DNA of 30,290 nucleotides from an uncultured Fretibacterium sp. (GTDB lineage Bacteria; Synergistota; Synergistia; Synergistales; Aminobacteriaceae), in assembly GCA_937915755.1 (NCBI GenBank), contig CALGGR010000207.1, forward strand, positions 1-30,290, given 5' to 3'. The position numbers and the translations under genes are program-made. Of the stretch, positions 1-7,916 are shown one piece after another. How positions within the stretch are numbered: the first letter of the stretch is position 1; the number at the start of each line of letters is the position of its first letter. Under the pieces are notes generated by a model that was not told the origin of the DNA, did not search any database, and saw nothing but the letters and a program-made list of their open reading frames with translations.

Positions 1-43
1 GACGGTTTAAAAAGCGAACCGGATTTCGGCATATATTATTAGA

Positions 44-451
44 TTGGACTTCTATTTCCGGCCCATGCATATAGTCCAGCCGGGGATGGAGATCGACGTC
101 CTCAAAGAGAACAACAGAATCGCCAACGAGAACTGGCGCCTGATGAAGAGCCACGGCGTGAAATCCGTGGATTTCATGGGTTCCATCGGCGCCGGAAAGA
201 CCGCGCTGATCATAAAGCTGGCCGAAAAGCTCAGGGCAAAAGGCTACCTTTCGACCAGAGTCAGCCCCGAGGACAAGAGAGTCAAGCTTATGGAGCTCAC
301 GGACGCAGGGATACGGCTTTGCAGCGAGTCCGGTCAGGTCGTCAGGAAGGACGTCATCAGGCTCTTCAGCGGCATCTCGCAGGAGGAGCTCAGGGTCGGC
401 TGCGGCATACTGGAAAAAATGTTCGACAACATCAGGAGCTCCGGACATTAA
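44..451 (+). CDS. Chimeric open frame: HypB N-terminus joined to MarR C-terminus
   Basis: The frame can start at TTG 44, but an ATG at 65 is the likely HypB start; I see no clear ribosome binding site for either. Residues 8-66 (counted from 44) resemble the start of HypB, the GTPase that inserts nickel into hydrogenase, including a P-loop GSIGAGKT at 46-53. From about residue 68 the protein is instead the end of a MarR-family regulator: the wing motif SPEDKRVKLMELTDAG (74-89) and a closing helix LFSGISQEELRVG. The switch falls at KLAEKLRAKGY, a stretch that would suit both families, so the join looks like one made through local similarity. All HypB motifs after G1 and the MarR recognition helix are missing, so neither function is likely. 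An upstream frame ends at 42 with too few residues to identify. An assembly artefact is the leading explanation; a true recombination is possible. Confidence 0.6.
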   Translation: MDFYFRPMHIVQPGMEIDVLKENNRIANENWRLMKSHGVKSVDFMGSIGAGKTALIIKLAEKLRAKGYLSTRVSPEDKRVKLMELTDAGIRLCSESGQVVRKDVIRLFSGISQEELRVGCGILEKMFDNIRSSGH

Positions 452-2173
452 GCATTGAGCCTTCTGCGTCTTCGGGAATGCCATAACATCGCGGATTGAG
501 TTTCCTCCGCACAGCAGCATCACCAGCCTGTCAACCCCGAGAGCGATCCCGCCATGAGGAGGAGTCCCGTAGCTCAATGCGTCAAGGAAGAACCCGAAGC
601 GTCTCTTGGCCTCCTCCGGTGTGATCCCCAAGCACTTGAACAGTCTGGCCTGAACGTCAGGGTCATGAATCCTGATTGAGCCTCCGCCGACTTCGTTGCC
701 GTTGAGGACGCAGTCATACGCTCTAGCCAGTGCGTTGGCGGGGTCTTCGTCGAAGGGAGGATCATTGTCGAGGGCAGGGGACGTGAAGGGGTGATGCATT
801 GCCTCCCAGCGTTTCTCGTCAGCGTTCCACTCGAACAGGGGGAATTTCGTTACCCAGAGGAATTTCCAGTTGTCCGGCGAATTATCGAAGAGATCCTCGC
901 GTTTCTTGCCAAGTTCGAGGCGCAAAGTCCCAAGAATCTCACATGCCTTAGCCCTTGAAGCATGTGCAACGATGAATAACGCATCATCAGGCTGCATTGC
1001 TCCGAGTTCCTTGACCTTCTCGACATCTTCAGGCTTCAGGAACTTAATCAGAGGCCCTTTGAGTCCGCCGTCTTTGTAGAGGAAGTTCGCAAGCCCTGAC
1101 GTTCCGAGCTTAACCGCACGAGCCTCAAGGTCAAGTATTTCCTTTCTCGACATTGAAGCACCGCCCGGAAGCCTCAATCCCCTAACTACTCCGCCCTCAG
1201 CAAGAATCCTCTTGAACGGCTCAAACCCCGCGTCCCTGAAAGCGTCGGCAAGGTCGCAGAGTTCCAGTTTCACACGGAGATCGGGCTTGTCGCTTCCGTA
1301 CTTGTCCATCGCGTCCCAGTATGACATTCTCATGAAAGGAGTCGGAATTTCAACACCGCGAATCTCACGGAACAATCCCTTCATGTAGCCCTCAATGAGC
1401 GACATAATATCGTCCTCTACAATGTAGCTCATCTCGATGTCAACCTGAGTAAATTCCGGCTGACGGTCGGCGCGCAAATCCTCGTCCCTGAAGCATCGCG
1501 CAATCTGGTAATACCTGTCGAAGCCCGAAATCATGAGTATCTGCTTGAACAGCTGGGGACTCTGCGGAAGCGCGTAGAAGCAGCCCTGATTAACACGTGA
1601 AGGAACAAGGTAATCCCTCGCGCCTTCTGGAGTAGCCTTCGTCAGCATCGGTGTCTCAAGTTCAACGAAATTGCGCTCCTCAAGGTAACGGCGTGTGAAT
1701 GAGTTTATCTTCGCCCTCGTCCTCATGTTGAACTGCATCTTCTCGCGTCGCATGTCAAGATAGCGGTACTTCAGGCGTATATTCTCGTCAACGTTCTCCG
1801 TCTCGTCGCCAACCTCAAATGGAAGCGGTTTAGCCTTTGACATTACGAGGAAATCGCTCGCAACGATCTCAATGTTGCCCGTCTTGAGTTCGGGGTTCTC
1901 TGTACCTTCGGGGCGTATTCGCATTCTTCCCTTTACGGCGACGCAGTACTCGTTACGCAAACGCCCGGCCATCTCGTGAATCTCTCCTGCTTCGGGGTTG
2001 AAGACGACCTGAATCGGGCCTGTCCAGTCCCAAACCTCAATGAAGATTATCCCGCCCAAGTCGCGCCTTGCACGCACCCAGCCGTTAGCGCGGACTTCAT
2101 GGCCTGCGTCCTCCTCTGTGAAAGTCCCGCAAAGTTTCGTCCTCTGCCATGTCTTATCGAATATTCTTGCCAT
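431..2173 (-). CDS. aspS: Aspartyl-tRNA synthetase, last codons missing
   Basis: Charges tRNA-Asp with aspartate in the cytoplasm. The frame starts at ATG 2173 (MARIFDKTWQRTKLCGTF) with an N-terminal anticodon-binding OB fold, class II motif 2 (FRDEDLRADRQPEFTQ), a bacterial-type GAD insertion domain, and motif 3 (GIALGVDRLVMLL) followed by the family's closing signature FPKTQKAQCLMSGAPD. About 581 codons are recognisable, against the usual 590-600. After GAPD the frame does not end: it continues without a stop through the opposite strand of the HypB/MarR segment and off the window's left edge, in sequence that does not resemble AspRS. The last 10-20 native residues and the stop are therefore absent. 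It is the last gene of the operon that starts at 5186; no convincing ribosome binding site is visible next to the ATG. Confidence 0.93.
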
Positions 2174-2224
2174 AAAAATTTTGCACGTTCCCTTCGTCAA
2201 TTATTGCTTTGTCAAACCTCTATA

Positions 2225-3181
2225 TTATATCTTTTTGCCCGCTAAAACTTCCCACAGTTCTTCATGTGTACTCAGTGCCAATTTTCCGCCGTTGACGAAT
2301 CTTCCCGCAACACCCGAAATTATCCCCTCAGCTTTCAATTTGGCCTGTGCTTCAGCGAGGCTCTCAGGAGGAATCACAGTAATCAGCATTCCCGATGATA
2401 TGAGATTGTAAGGGTCAAAGCCCAATTTCTCCGACGCTCTGAATGTCAGGGGTGATATTGGGATATTATCGCGCTGAATTTCAAGGGACAATCCACTTCC
2501 TTCCTGCATTTCGTACAACGCTCCGTTAATTCCGCCCTCCGTTGGGTCGTGCATATAGCGGGCGAAATCTCGAAGTATCCTCGCAGGTTTAACGACCGAG
2601 AAATCTTTACCCCACGAGCGTACAGTCTCAATCTCCCTTTCCGTAAGAACTCCATAAAGCAAGTCCGGCCTGTCGTTTGCGATTATGCTCATTCCCTCAA
2701 GCCCCACGTGTCCCGTAACGAGAATCAAATCGCCCTCACGTATTTTCTTCGCGCTAAGTTCGTGCCTCGTTATGCCCAGAATTGTTGCAGAAAGTACGGG
2801 CTGTTCGTAGCGGTCGGTGAGTTCAGTGTGTCCGCCGGCAATCGCAATCCCCATTTCCGCGCAGGTCTCGTGAATCTCGCTCATTATGTCGTGGATATAT
2901 GACACTCCCATTTCGTCAGGAACTATCAGGGTAACTATGAGCCACGAGGGATCCGCACCTTTGCAGGCTACATCGTTGGCGTTGATGTGGACGAGGAGCT
3001 TTCCGGCATTCTTTCCCGCGCCCGTTACGGGGTCCGAGGCTGCGACAAGTATCCCGTCAGGCACACGGATTAAAGCTGCGTCCTCGCCAATTCCGCCGCC
3101 GACAAGCAGATCACTCCTCAATGCTCCAGTGAAATCGAGAACACTTTTCCGCAATATCTCAGGCTGTAACTTACCTGGCAT
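2225..3181 (-). CDS. AIR synthase-related (HypE/PurM-fold) protein
   Basis: I chose ATG 3181 because GGGGAGGAG lies just upstream; a longer frame would run inside the preceding gene. The 318-residue product has the PurM/HypE/ThiL/SelD ATP-binding fold: GGGIGEDAAL near residue 28, the metal and phosphate loop KLLVHINANDVACKGADP, GGHTEL, and a C-terminal half with HDPTEGGINGALYEM. Family members bind ATP and phosphorylate or dehydrate small substrates. True HypE ends in a conserved PRIC cysteine tail; this protein ends LWEVLAGKKI, so it is not HypE, and it lacks the SelD catalytic Cys/Sec. Its start overlaps the end of the binding-protein gene by 11 bases, which implies translational coupling and a role tied to that ABC system or its cofactor. 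The substrate is unknown. Confidence 0.75.
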   Translation of the reverse strand: MPGKLQPEILRKSVLDFTGALRSDLLVGGGIGEDAALIRVPDGILVAASDPVTGAGKNAGKLLVHINANDVACKGADPSWLIVTLIVPDEMGVSYIHDIMSEIHETCAEMGIAIAGGHTELTDRYEQPVLSATILGITRHELSAKKIREGDLILVTGHVGLEGMSIIANDRPDLLYGVLTEREIETVRSWGKDFSVVKPARILRDFARYMHDPTEGGINGALYEMQEGSGLSLEIQRDNIPISPLTFRASEKLGFDPYNLISSGMLITVIPPESLAEAQAKLKAEGIISGVAGRFVNGGKLALSTHEELWEVLAGKKI

Positions 3182-4019
3182 TTTCTGACTCCTCCCCGCT
3201 GAATATCCGCAACAATTCACGGCCTCCGCGTTCAAGTCCCAAGAGTGAAGGACGACTGATGTAACGCTCTGGAATCTCGCAGACTTTGACATTCCTCAAA
3301 GCCCCCGCCCATTCTCTTGCTCTGAAACTTTCTGTGGTTGACGTGTTCATTGCCCCTGTCTGAATAATGTAGATGTCGAGGCTCTCAGCATTCTTGATGA
3401 CTCTCTCGACACCCCATGAGGCTATCGCACTGCCATTTCGTAGCGGGACTGCATCACCCGCAATGTTCACGCCACCTGAAAGCTCAATGAGTCTCGCTGC
3501 CCATGAGTCTGGTGAACATGTATGAAGCTCCCGTGATGTCGCCTCAAGGAAGACTCGCGGACGGTTCGAGGTTTCGGCCTTTCGGGAAATCTCGTCGCGT
3601 ATAGAATTGAGACGGAAAATCGCACCCTCTGCGTCAAGATTAAGAGTCTCAGCGAGTTTACGCAGGTATTCGGGGAAATCGTCCCATGATGGCGGGTCAA
3701 TGCTAACAACTTTAACACCCGAACGCCTCAGAACGTCATAGAGATTCGGGCTTGCCCTCTCAGCAAACGGCCGTGTGATTACGACATCGGGCCTCAATGC
3801 GAGTATCCTCTCAGCCCCAGAACGCAATGGAACTCTCGGAAGTTCAGGGAGAAGGTCAACGTCGTCATTCTCCGACAACGCAACGAGAATTTCACCGCCC
3901 CCCATCGCAGCAATGTTGTCCGAATGCCCCGGGTAAAGTGAAATCACCCGCAACGTTCCGGCATCGGCAGGGCTGAATATCATCGTCAACAATAATATTA
4001 TTCCGGCAAAGCGCGCCAC
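3171..4019 (-). CDS. Periplasmic binding protein, BtuF/TroA-like (cobalamin or metal chelate)
   Basis: 282 residues with a signal peptide (cleavage about residue 20, after SPADA) and the class III binding-protein fold: RVISLYPGHSDNIAAMGGG near the start, RSGAERILALRPDVVI, then the long linking helix and a C-terminal lobe with IELSGGVNIAGDA. This layout is typical of BtuF, FhuD and haem or siderophore binding proteins that feed FecCD-type importers. No lipobox is evident, so it would be free in the periplasm or held by its partner. The gene overlaps the upstream ATPase by 22 bases and the downstream AIR-synthase-like gene by 11. The ligand cannot be told from sequence; cobamide or iron-siderophore are the usual ones. 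Confidence 0.78.
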   Translation of the reverse strand: MARFAGIILLLTMIFSPADAGTLRVISLYPGHSDNIAAMGGGEILVALSENDDVDLLPELPRVPLRSGAERILALRPDVVITRPFAERASPNLYDVLRRSGVKVVSIDPPSWDDFPEYLRKLAETLNLDAEGAIFRLNSIRDEISRKAETSNRPRVFLEATSRELHTCSPDSWAARLIELSGGVNIAGDAVPLRNGSAIASWGVERVIKNAESLDIYIIQTGAMNTSTTESFRAREWAGALRNVKVCEIPERYISRPSLLGLERGGRELLRIFSGEESENAR

Positions 4020-4792
4020 ATTTCATCATTCCTTTCATCATTATGGTACGCTGTAAAATTCGTTCCGTAAAGCTCGCGTAACACATCGCCTGAAATCTTC
4101 CGGCCATGAGAGATTATCCGGCCTGACTTCAGAGCAATATAGCGGTCAGAGTACGGCAACGAGGCGTTAATGTCGTGTACAGCGGCAACAATACATTTCC
4201 CACCGTCAGCAAGAGTTTTCATTAGCGCGAATACTTTTGCTGACCTGTCAGGGTCGAGGCAGCTCGTAGGTTCATCGAGAAGAATCGTCCCCGTATCCTG
4301 AGCCAATGCGCACGCAATGAACGCTAACTGACGCTCCCCGTCCGAGAGAGTCATAATATCACGGTCAAGAAATCCCGTTATCCCCAAAATTTCGGCTGAA
4401 CGCGCGATAACGGCCTCGTCATTACGTGTGAGGCGCGAAAATATTCCCCTGTAAGGAAGCCTGCCCATTGCGATGATCTCACGGACGCTGAAAGGGTATG
4501 ATAGTTTGAGAGTCTTGCTGCTCATCACGACGCTGACAGTGCGGGCGAATTTCCGGCGCGTAATATTCCGGACTTCACGGCCATGAAGCACAACGCTCCC
4601 CGAATAGCCCATCAATCCCGCGAGGACACGGAGAAATGTTGACTTCCCTGAACCGTTCGGGCCAATCAATGAGACCATGCCGTAGGGAATATCGAGGGTT
4701 ATGTTTCGGAGGACGGTATTATTTCCCCAGCTTGCTGAAAGATTCTTGAGACTGTAGGCAATGCTCCCTGAGTTTTCCGCGCAAGTAATCAT
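3998..4792 (-). CDS. ABC importer ATPase, FecE/BtuD type
   Basis: 264 residues. Walker A is GPNGSGKS at 44-51, the signature is LSDGE at 149-153, Walker B is ILLDEP at 169-174, and the H-loop lies in AAVHDINASLPYSD. The overall pattern matches ATPases of cobalamin and iron-siderophore importers. The usual Q-loop glutamine is not visible in VSVVMSSKTLKLSY (86-99), a variation I believe occurs in some FecE-like proteins. The start ATG 4792 gives a 74-base overlap with the upstream YunG-like gene; I see no better start before the ABC fold begins at about residue 14. Its downstream neighbour is the matching binding protein, but no FecCD permease gene lies anywhere in the window, so the membrane partner must be elsewhere. 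Confidence 0.85.
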   Translation of the reverse strand: MITCAENSGSIAYSLKNLSASWGNNTVLRNITLDIPYGMVSLIGPNGSGKSTFLRVLAGLMGYSGSVVLHGREVRNITRRKFARTVSVVMSSKTLKLSYPFSVREIIAMGRLPYRGIFSRLTRNDEAVIARSAEILGITGFLDRDIMTLSDGERQLAFIACALAQDTGTILLDEPTSCLDPDRSAKVFALMKTLADGGKCIVAAVHDINASLPYSDRYIALKSGRIISHGRKISGDVLRELYGTNFTAYHNDERNDEMWRALPE

Positions 4793-5186
4793 AACGTTCT
4801 TTCTTCTCCGTCCTCATGAAGTGAATTTCCCGCGACTGCTCAGGATTTCCAGAGTAACACAAATCCTCGTCGCCGAATTGCTCACTCGTCAGGTCGAAAG
4901 CGTAACCGTCAACAACATTGTAGCAATGGAAATTTCCGCCGGATTGAAGGATTCCGAATACCTTTCCGCCGAAGATGTCCTGTGCCAAGAATGATGTTAT
5001 AGCGCACTGTCCGAGCGTTGGATTTGATGGAGACCATTCATCGCGGAGTCGTGGGGTGCAGGAATATTCACACCAGACGTTAAGGAGGGCATCATAGAGA
5101 TCGCAAGGGGTGAGAATGCCGGAATAATCATCGTTGATGGCGTTAATCTTGCCGGAGTTCTGCCAGCCGTAAAAGTAATATGACAA
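4719..5186 (-). CDS. YunG-like protein of unknown function
   Basis: 155 residues. The core WSPSNPTLGQCAITSFLAQD, then FGGKVFG, GNFHCYNVVDGYAFDLTSEQFG, matches the pattern of the YunG family (W..SNP..GQCA.TA...QD..GG, H..N..DG...DLT..QF), whose Cys and His positions recall a transglutaminase-like fold. No enzymatic role is established to my knowledge. Start is TTG 5186, supported by AGAAGG eight bases upstream. The gene heads the minus-strand operon and is divergent from the secreted protease at 5231, with only 44 bases between the starts. Its 3' end overlaps the ABC ATPase gene by 74 bases. Confidence 0.65.
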   Translation of the reverse strand: MSYYFYGWQNSGKINAINDDYSGILTPCDLYDALLNVWCEYSCTPRLRDEWSPSNPTLGQCAITSFLAQDIFGGKVFGILQSGGNFHCYNVVDGYAFDLTSEQFGDEDLCYSGNPEQSREIHFMRTEKKERYDYLRGKLREHCLQSQESFSKLGK

Positions 5187-5230
5187 ACGATATGCCTTCT
5201 TTCATGTAGAATATACAAAGGTGATTATAG

Positions 5231-6523
5231 ATGAAAAAAGTTTTTATGATGATGACATTTTTGCTGCTTACGGTAAATTTTGCCGAAGCTCTTCCGTCAA
5301 AGTATGATTTGAGAGACTACGGACGAATAACGAGCGTGAAGAATCAGGGAATACCCGGCCCATGCTGGTCATTTGCGGCACTGGGTGCAATGGAGTCGAA
5401 CTGGCTCACCCAGAATCTCGGAAAGACACCTGACCTCTCGGAGATGCAGATCGCGTTCTATTGTTACCGAGACCCGATAAAGAGTCGCAACTTCACATCG
5501 CGCATTAAGTCCGGGACATTGAGCCTTGAAGGTAACGTGTTCATGCCGGTAGCGTTGATGTCGAGACTTTCAGGGCCTACAGACGAGAAGAGCCTGCCGT
5601 ATTCGACGAACATCGCGGACTCAAAGAGGAAGGAATTATCCCGAAAAGCCCCCGAAAAGTTCAGGCGTTCAATGAGACTTAGGGAGGCGTATTTTCTTTC
5701 AGGCACAAACACACTCAACGACAACGCAAAGAAGTCGCTCATCATGAATCACGGTGCAATAGTCGTGAGCATATACAGTGAGCCGTCAAACTATCACGCT
5801 ATGAACGGGCATTACACGTACTTCGACAACTCACACGGCAAGACGACGAATCATGATGTACTTCTTGCTGGGTGGGACGATGATTTTCCGCGCGAGAACT
5901 TTTCGCCAAGACCAGAGAGAAATGGTGCGTGGCTCGTCAAGAACTCTTGGGGGACTTCGCGGGGGAATGAGGGCGGATACTTCTGGACGCCGTATGAGCA
6001 GTACATGACGGGCGGGGCGGCGTTCATCGTCGAGAGGAATAATCAGAGGCTGAGACATTACGGCTATGATGACTTGGGATTTTGCAGAGCGGTGAAATAT
6101 TCGCACGGTGCAAACGTCTTCAAGGTCTCAGGAAAAAGGGAGGCACTAAGGGAAGTATCATTCTACACGCTATCGAACAACGCGGAGTATGAGGTGAGTG
6201 TGTACTTTCACGGGAAGGATAGGTCATCGAGTCCTGTTGACGGGAAACTTGTCGCCTCGATGAAAGGGGTGCAGGAATACGCGGGGTATCACACTGTGAG
6301 CATTCCTGAGAGTTTAACGCTGAATGAGGGGGAATATTTCTCGGTTGTCTTGAGATTGTCGGGGGGATATATGCCTGTCGAGACCAAGAGCAAGGGTTAT
6401 TCCGAGAATGCGGAAGTGAATGCGGGGGAGAGCTATTTTTCGGCTGACGGTGTGAATTGGATTGACGGTGCGGGTATTGGTGCGAATGCTTGTGTGAAAG
6501 CATTTACGGTTTCGAGAACATAG
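5231..6523 (+). CDS. Secreted C1A (papain-like) cysteine protease with C-terminal lectin-like domain
   Basis: 430 residues with a signal peptide (MKKVFMMMTFLLLTVNFAEA, cleavage about 20) followed directly by the mature catalytic domain LPSKYDLRDYG, with no obvious inhibitory propeptide. The catalytic set is complete: Gln39 (VKNQG), Cys45 (GPCWSFA), His208 (TNHDVLLAGW) and Asn238 (WLVKNSWG). Residues about 285-430 form a beta-rich region (VKYSHGANVFKVSG onward) that fits the lectin-like domain found at the end of many bacterial C1A proteases. The enzyme should act outside the cytoplasm, degrading peptides or host proteins. It starts at ATG 5231 after AAAGGTGAT, with TAGAAT at 5207-5212 as a possible -10 box, and is followed by a terminator at 6531. 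Confidence 0.92.
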   Translation: MKKVFMMMTFLLLTVNFAEALPSKYDLRDYGRITSVKNQGIPGPCWSFAALGAMESNWLTQNLGKTPDLSEMQIAFYCYRDPIKSRNFTSRIKSGTLSLEGNVFMPVALMSRLSGPTDEKSLPYSTNIADSKRKELSRKAPEKFRRSMRLREAYFLSGTNTLNDNAKKSLIMNHGAIVVSIYSEPSNYHAMNGHYTYFDNSHGKTTNHDVLLAGWDDDFPRENFSPRPERNGAWLVKNSWGTSRGNEGGYFWTPYEQYMTGGAAFIVERNNQRLRHYGYDDLGFCRAVKYSHGANVFKVSGKREALREVSFYTLSNNAEYEVSVYFHGKDRSSSPVDGKLVASMKGVQEYAGYHTVSIPESLTLNEGEYFSVVLRLSGGYMPVETKSKGYSENAEVNAGESYFSADGVNWIDGAGIGANACVKAFTVSRT

Positions 6524-7280
6524 AAACTTTGCCCCCTTGCTGTCGGCGGTGAGGGGGCTTTTTGCAACGGTTAGCGTATGTTGTAAGTGAGCTTGTGCCC
6601 TCCGATAGTGATTTCCATGCGGAGGGGGAGTCTTTGTCCTGAACAACATAGTTCGGGAGAGTACAGCCGAATGCATAATGCCCCTTATACATCGGGGAAA
6701 TTGGCATCTCATCAACCGGACTTAAACATACAGGCCAGCCAATCACCGAATTTTCCCCCAAGTAAACTATCTCTGAATTACTGTAGTCATAATTGAACTG
6801 TCTGACCCAGCCTTTATATTCGTATTCATCGTCGAATATCACTTTTACCGTAATTTCCTTGATGAAGCTGGCAGGAGTTTTTTGCAGGTTAGTTACATCA
6901 GCCTTCAGCCACGCAAATTCGGCTTCTTTTCCGCTCTTTTTAAAGTCGCAATAAAGGTAAAAGTAATAACATTTATTGCCATGAGGTTTCTTATCAGATA
7001 TTAGCCATTCATCTACATACCCTTTTTCACCTCTTATTCCGGCTTTTCCATCGTCCCACTGTGCATACATGTTAATAAACTTAAAGCCCAGCAGGTTAAT
7101 AGAAGCGTAACCCTTAATCTTGTAGGCTTTCCCAAATGTAACGTTATCGAAATTCATTGAGTCCGATTCCTCAGATGCCGTTGTTTTTCTGCTGATTATC
7201 TGAACATCAAGGTCATCTGCATTTGCACAGTAAACTACAGCTACAACAATGACTAACGCAAGGGCAAATATCTTTTTCAT
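6504..7280 (-). CDS. Secreted protein of unknown family, frameshifted near its C-terminus
   Basis: The product has a signal peptide (cleavage near YCANA|DD) and a paralogue immediately upstream. Both share FDNVTFGK.YKIKGYA, LGFKF, AWLKADV, FDDEYEYKGWVRQF.YDYS and GHYAFGCTLP. At QDKDSP the similarity stops. In the paralogue, DKDAP is followed by LRMVVTMKGNEFTYSIR and a stop. Here, adding one base to the run of five G at 6624-6628 restores LRMEITIGGHKLTYNIR and a TAA at 6571-6573. The present frame instead adds an unrelated basic tail, crosses the terminator and overlaps the protease gene by 20 bases. Start ATG 7280 follows AAGGAGG; the gap to the upstream gene is 12 bases. I do not recognise the family. 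The native span would be 6571-7280. Confidence 0.8.
   Translation of the reverse strand: MKKIFALALVIVVAVVYCANADDLDVQIISRKTTASEESDSMNFDNVTFGKAYKIKGYASINLLGFKFINMYAQWDDGKAGIRGEKGYVDEWLISDKKPHGNKCYYFYLYCDFKKSGKEAEFAWLKADVTNLQKTPASFIKEITVKVIFDDEYEYKGWVRQFNYDYSNSEIVYLGENSVIGWPVCLSPVDEMPISPMYKGHYAFGCTLPNYVVQDKDSPSAWKSLSEGTSSLTTYANRCKKPPHRRQQGGKVSMFSKP
6531..6563 (+). terminator. Rho-independent terminator after the C1A protease
   Basis: GCCCCCTT (6531-6538) pairs with GAGGGGGC (6551-6558) across a 12-base loop and is followed by five T residues (6559-6563). It lies 8 bases past the protease stop. The frameshifted minus-strand gene reads through it, while that gene's expected ancestral stop (6571-6573) lies just outside it. 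Confidence 0.85.
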
Positions 7281-7292
7281 CCTTATTCCTCC

Positions 7293-7895
7293 TTACCGTA
7301 TGCTATATGTGAACTCGTTACCCTTCATTGTTACGACCATGCGAAGGGGAGCATCTTTGTCTTCAATTATTGACATGGGAAGCGTACAGCCGAAAACGTA
7401 ATGGCCTACATACAAAGGACCTATAGCAATTTCATCTTTATTGCTTAGACAGGTAGGAGAGCCTATTGCGCCTATTTCTTTGTTGTCAGTTCGGACTTCG
7501 GCCTCGCTGTAATCATAATAGAATTGCCTGACCCAGCCGTTATATTCATATTCATCATCATAGACAATCTTCACGCTGATGTCATCGATGAATTTCACAT
7601 CACTTTTCATCAGATTTCTTACGTCAGCTTTGAGCCACGCAAAATCCGCTTCATTGCCGCTCGTATTCAATGAACGGTCAATATCTGGATTATTGGCGAC
7701 ATATTCAGTACTTTTCCACTGTGCAAAGGCATCTACGAACTTGAAGCCCAGAAATTTCACCGCCGCATATCCTTTAATCTTGTACTCTTTCCCGAACGTA
7801 ACGTTATCGAACGTCATCTTTTCGCTGTCATCAGCATAAACACAACTCGTACTGAAAACAGCAACTACAACCAACTCAACAATAAGTTTCTTCAC
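7293..7895 (-). CDS. Secreted protein of unknown family (paralogue of the next gene)
   Basis: 200 residues starting at GTG 7895, chosen because AAAGGAGG stands seven bases upstream. A signal peptide of about 21 residues ends VYA|DD. The mature part is rich in aromatic and acidic residues, with DDEYEYNGWVRQFYYDYSEAEV near the middle and GHYVFGCTLP near the end. It shares these blocks with the downstream gene, so the pair arose by tandem duplication. Internal loops differ in length (KSTEYVANNPDIDRS here against a longer insertion in the paralogue). No catalytic motif is apparent; the size and mixed beta pattern suggest a small extracytoplasmic binding or structural domain. It is the middle gene of a three-gene operon. 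Confidence 0.75.
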   Translation of the reverse strand: MKKLIVELVVVAVFSTSCVYADDSEKMTFDNVTFGKEYKIKGYAAVKFLGFKFVDAFAQWKSTEYVANNPDIDRSLNTSGNEADFAWLKADVRNLMKSDVKFIDDISVKIVYDDEYEYNGWVRQFYYDYSEAEVRTDNKEIGAIGSPTCLSNKDEIAIGPLYVGHYVFGCTLPMSIIEDKDAPLRMVVTMKGNEFTYSIR

Positions 7896-7916
7896 ATCAA
7901 AACCTCCTTTATCAGT

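Noticed and set aside
1..430. Minus-strand frame continuing aspS to the window edge
   Set aside because: It is the complement of the HypB/MarR codons and has no AspRS-like sequence; being open is a by-product of codon bias.
2225..3181. Annotation as HypE, SelD or ThiL
   Set aside because: HypE's C-terminal cysteine and SelD's catalytic Cys/Sec are absent, and no thiamine or hydrogenase genes are linked apart from the chimeric HypB scrap.
6120..6715. Two minus-strand frames overlapping the C1A protease end and the frameshifted gene
   Set aside because: Their Ser/His/Pro/Arg-rich translations look like shadows and do not agree with the paralogue-supported frame.
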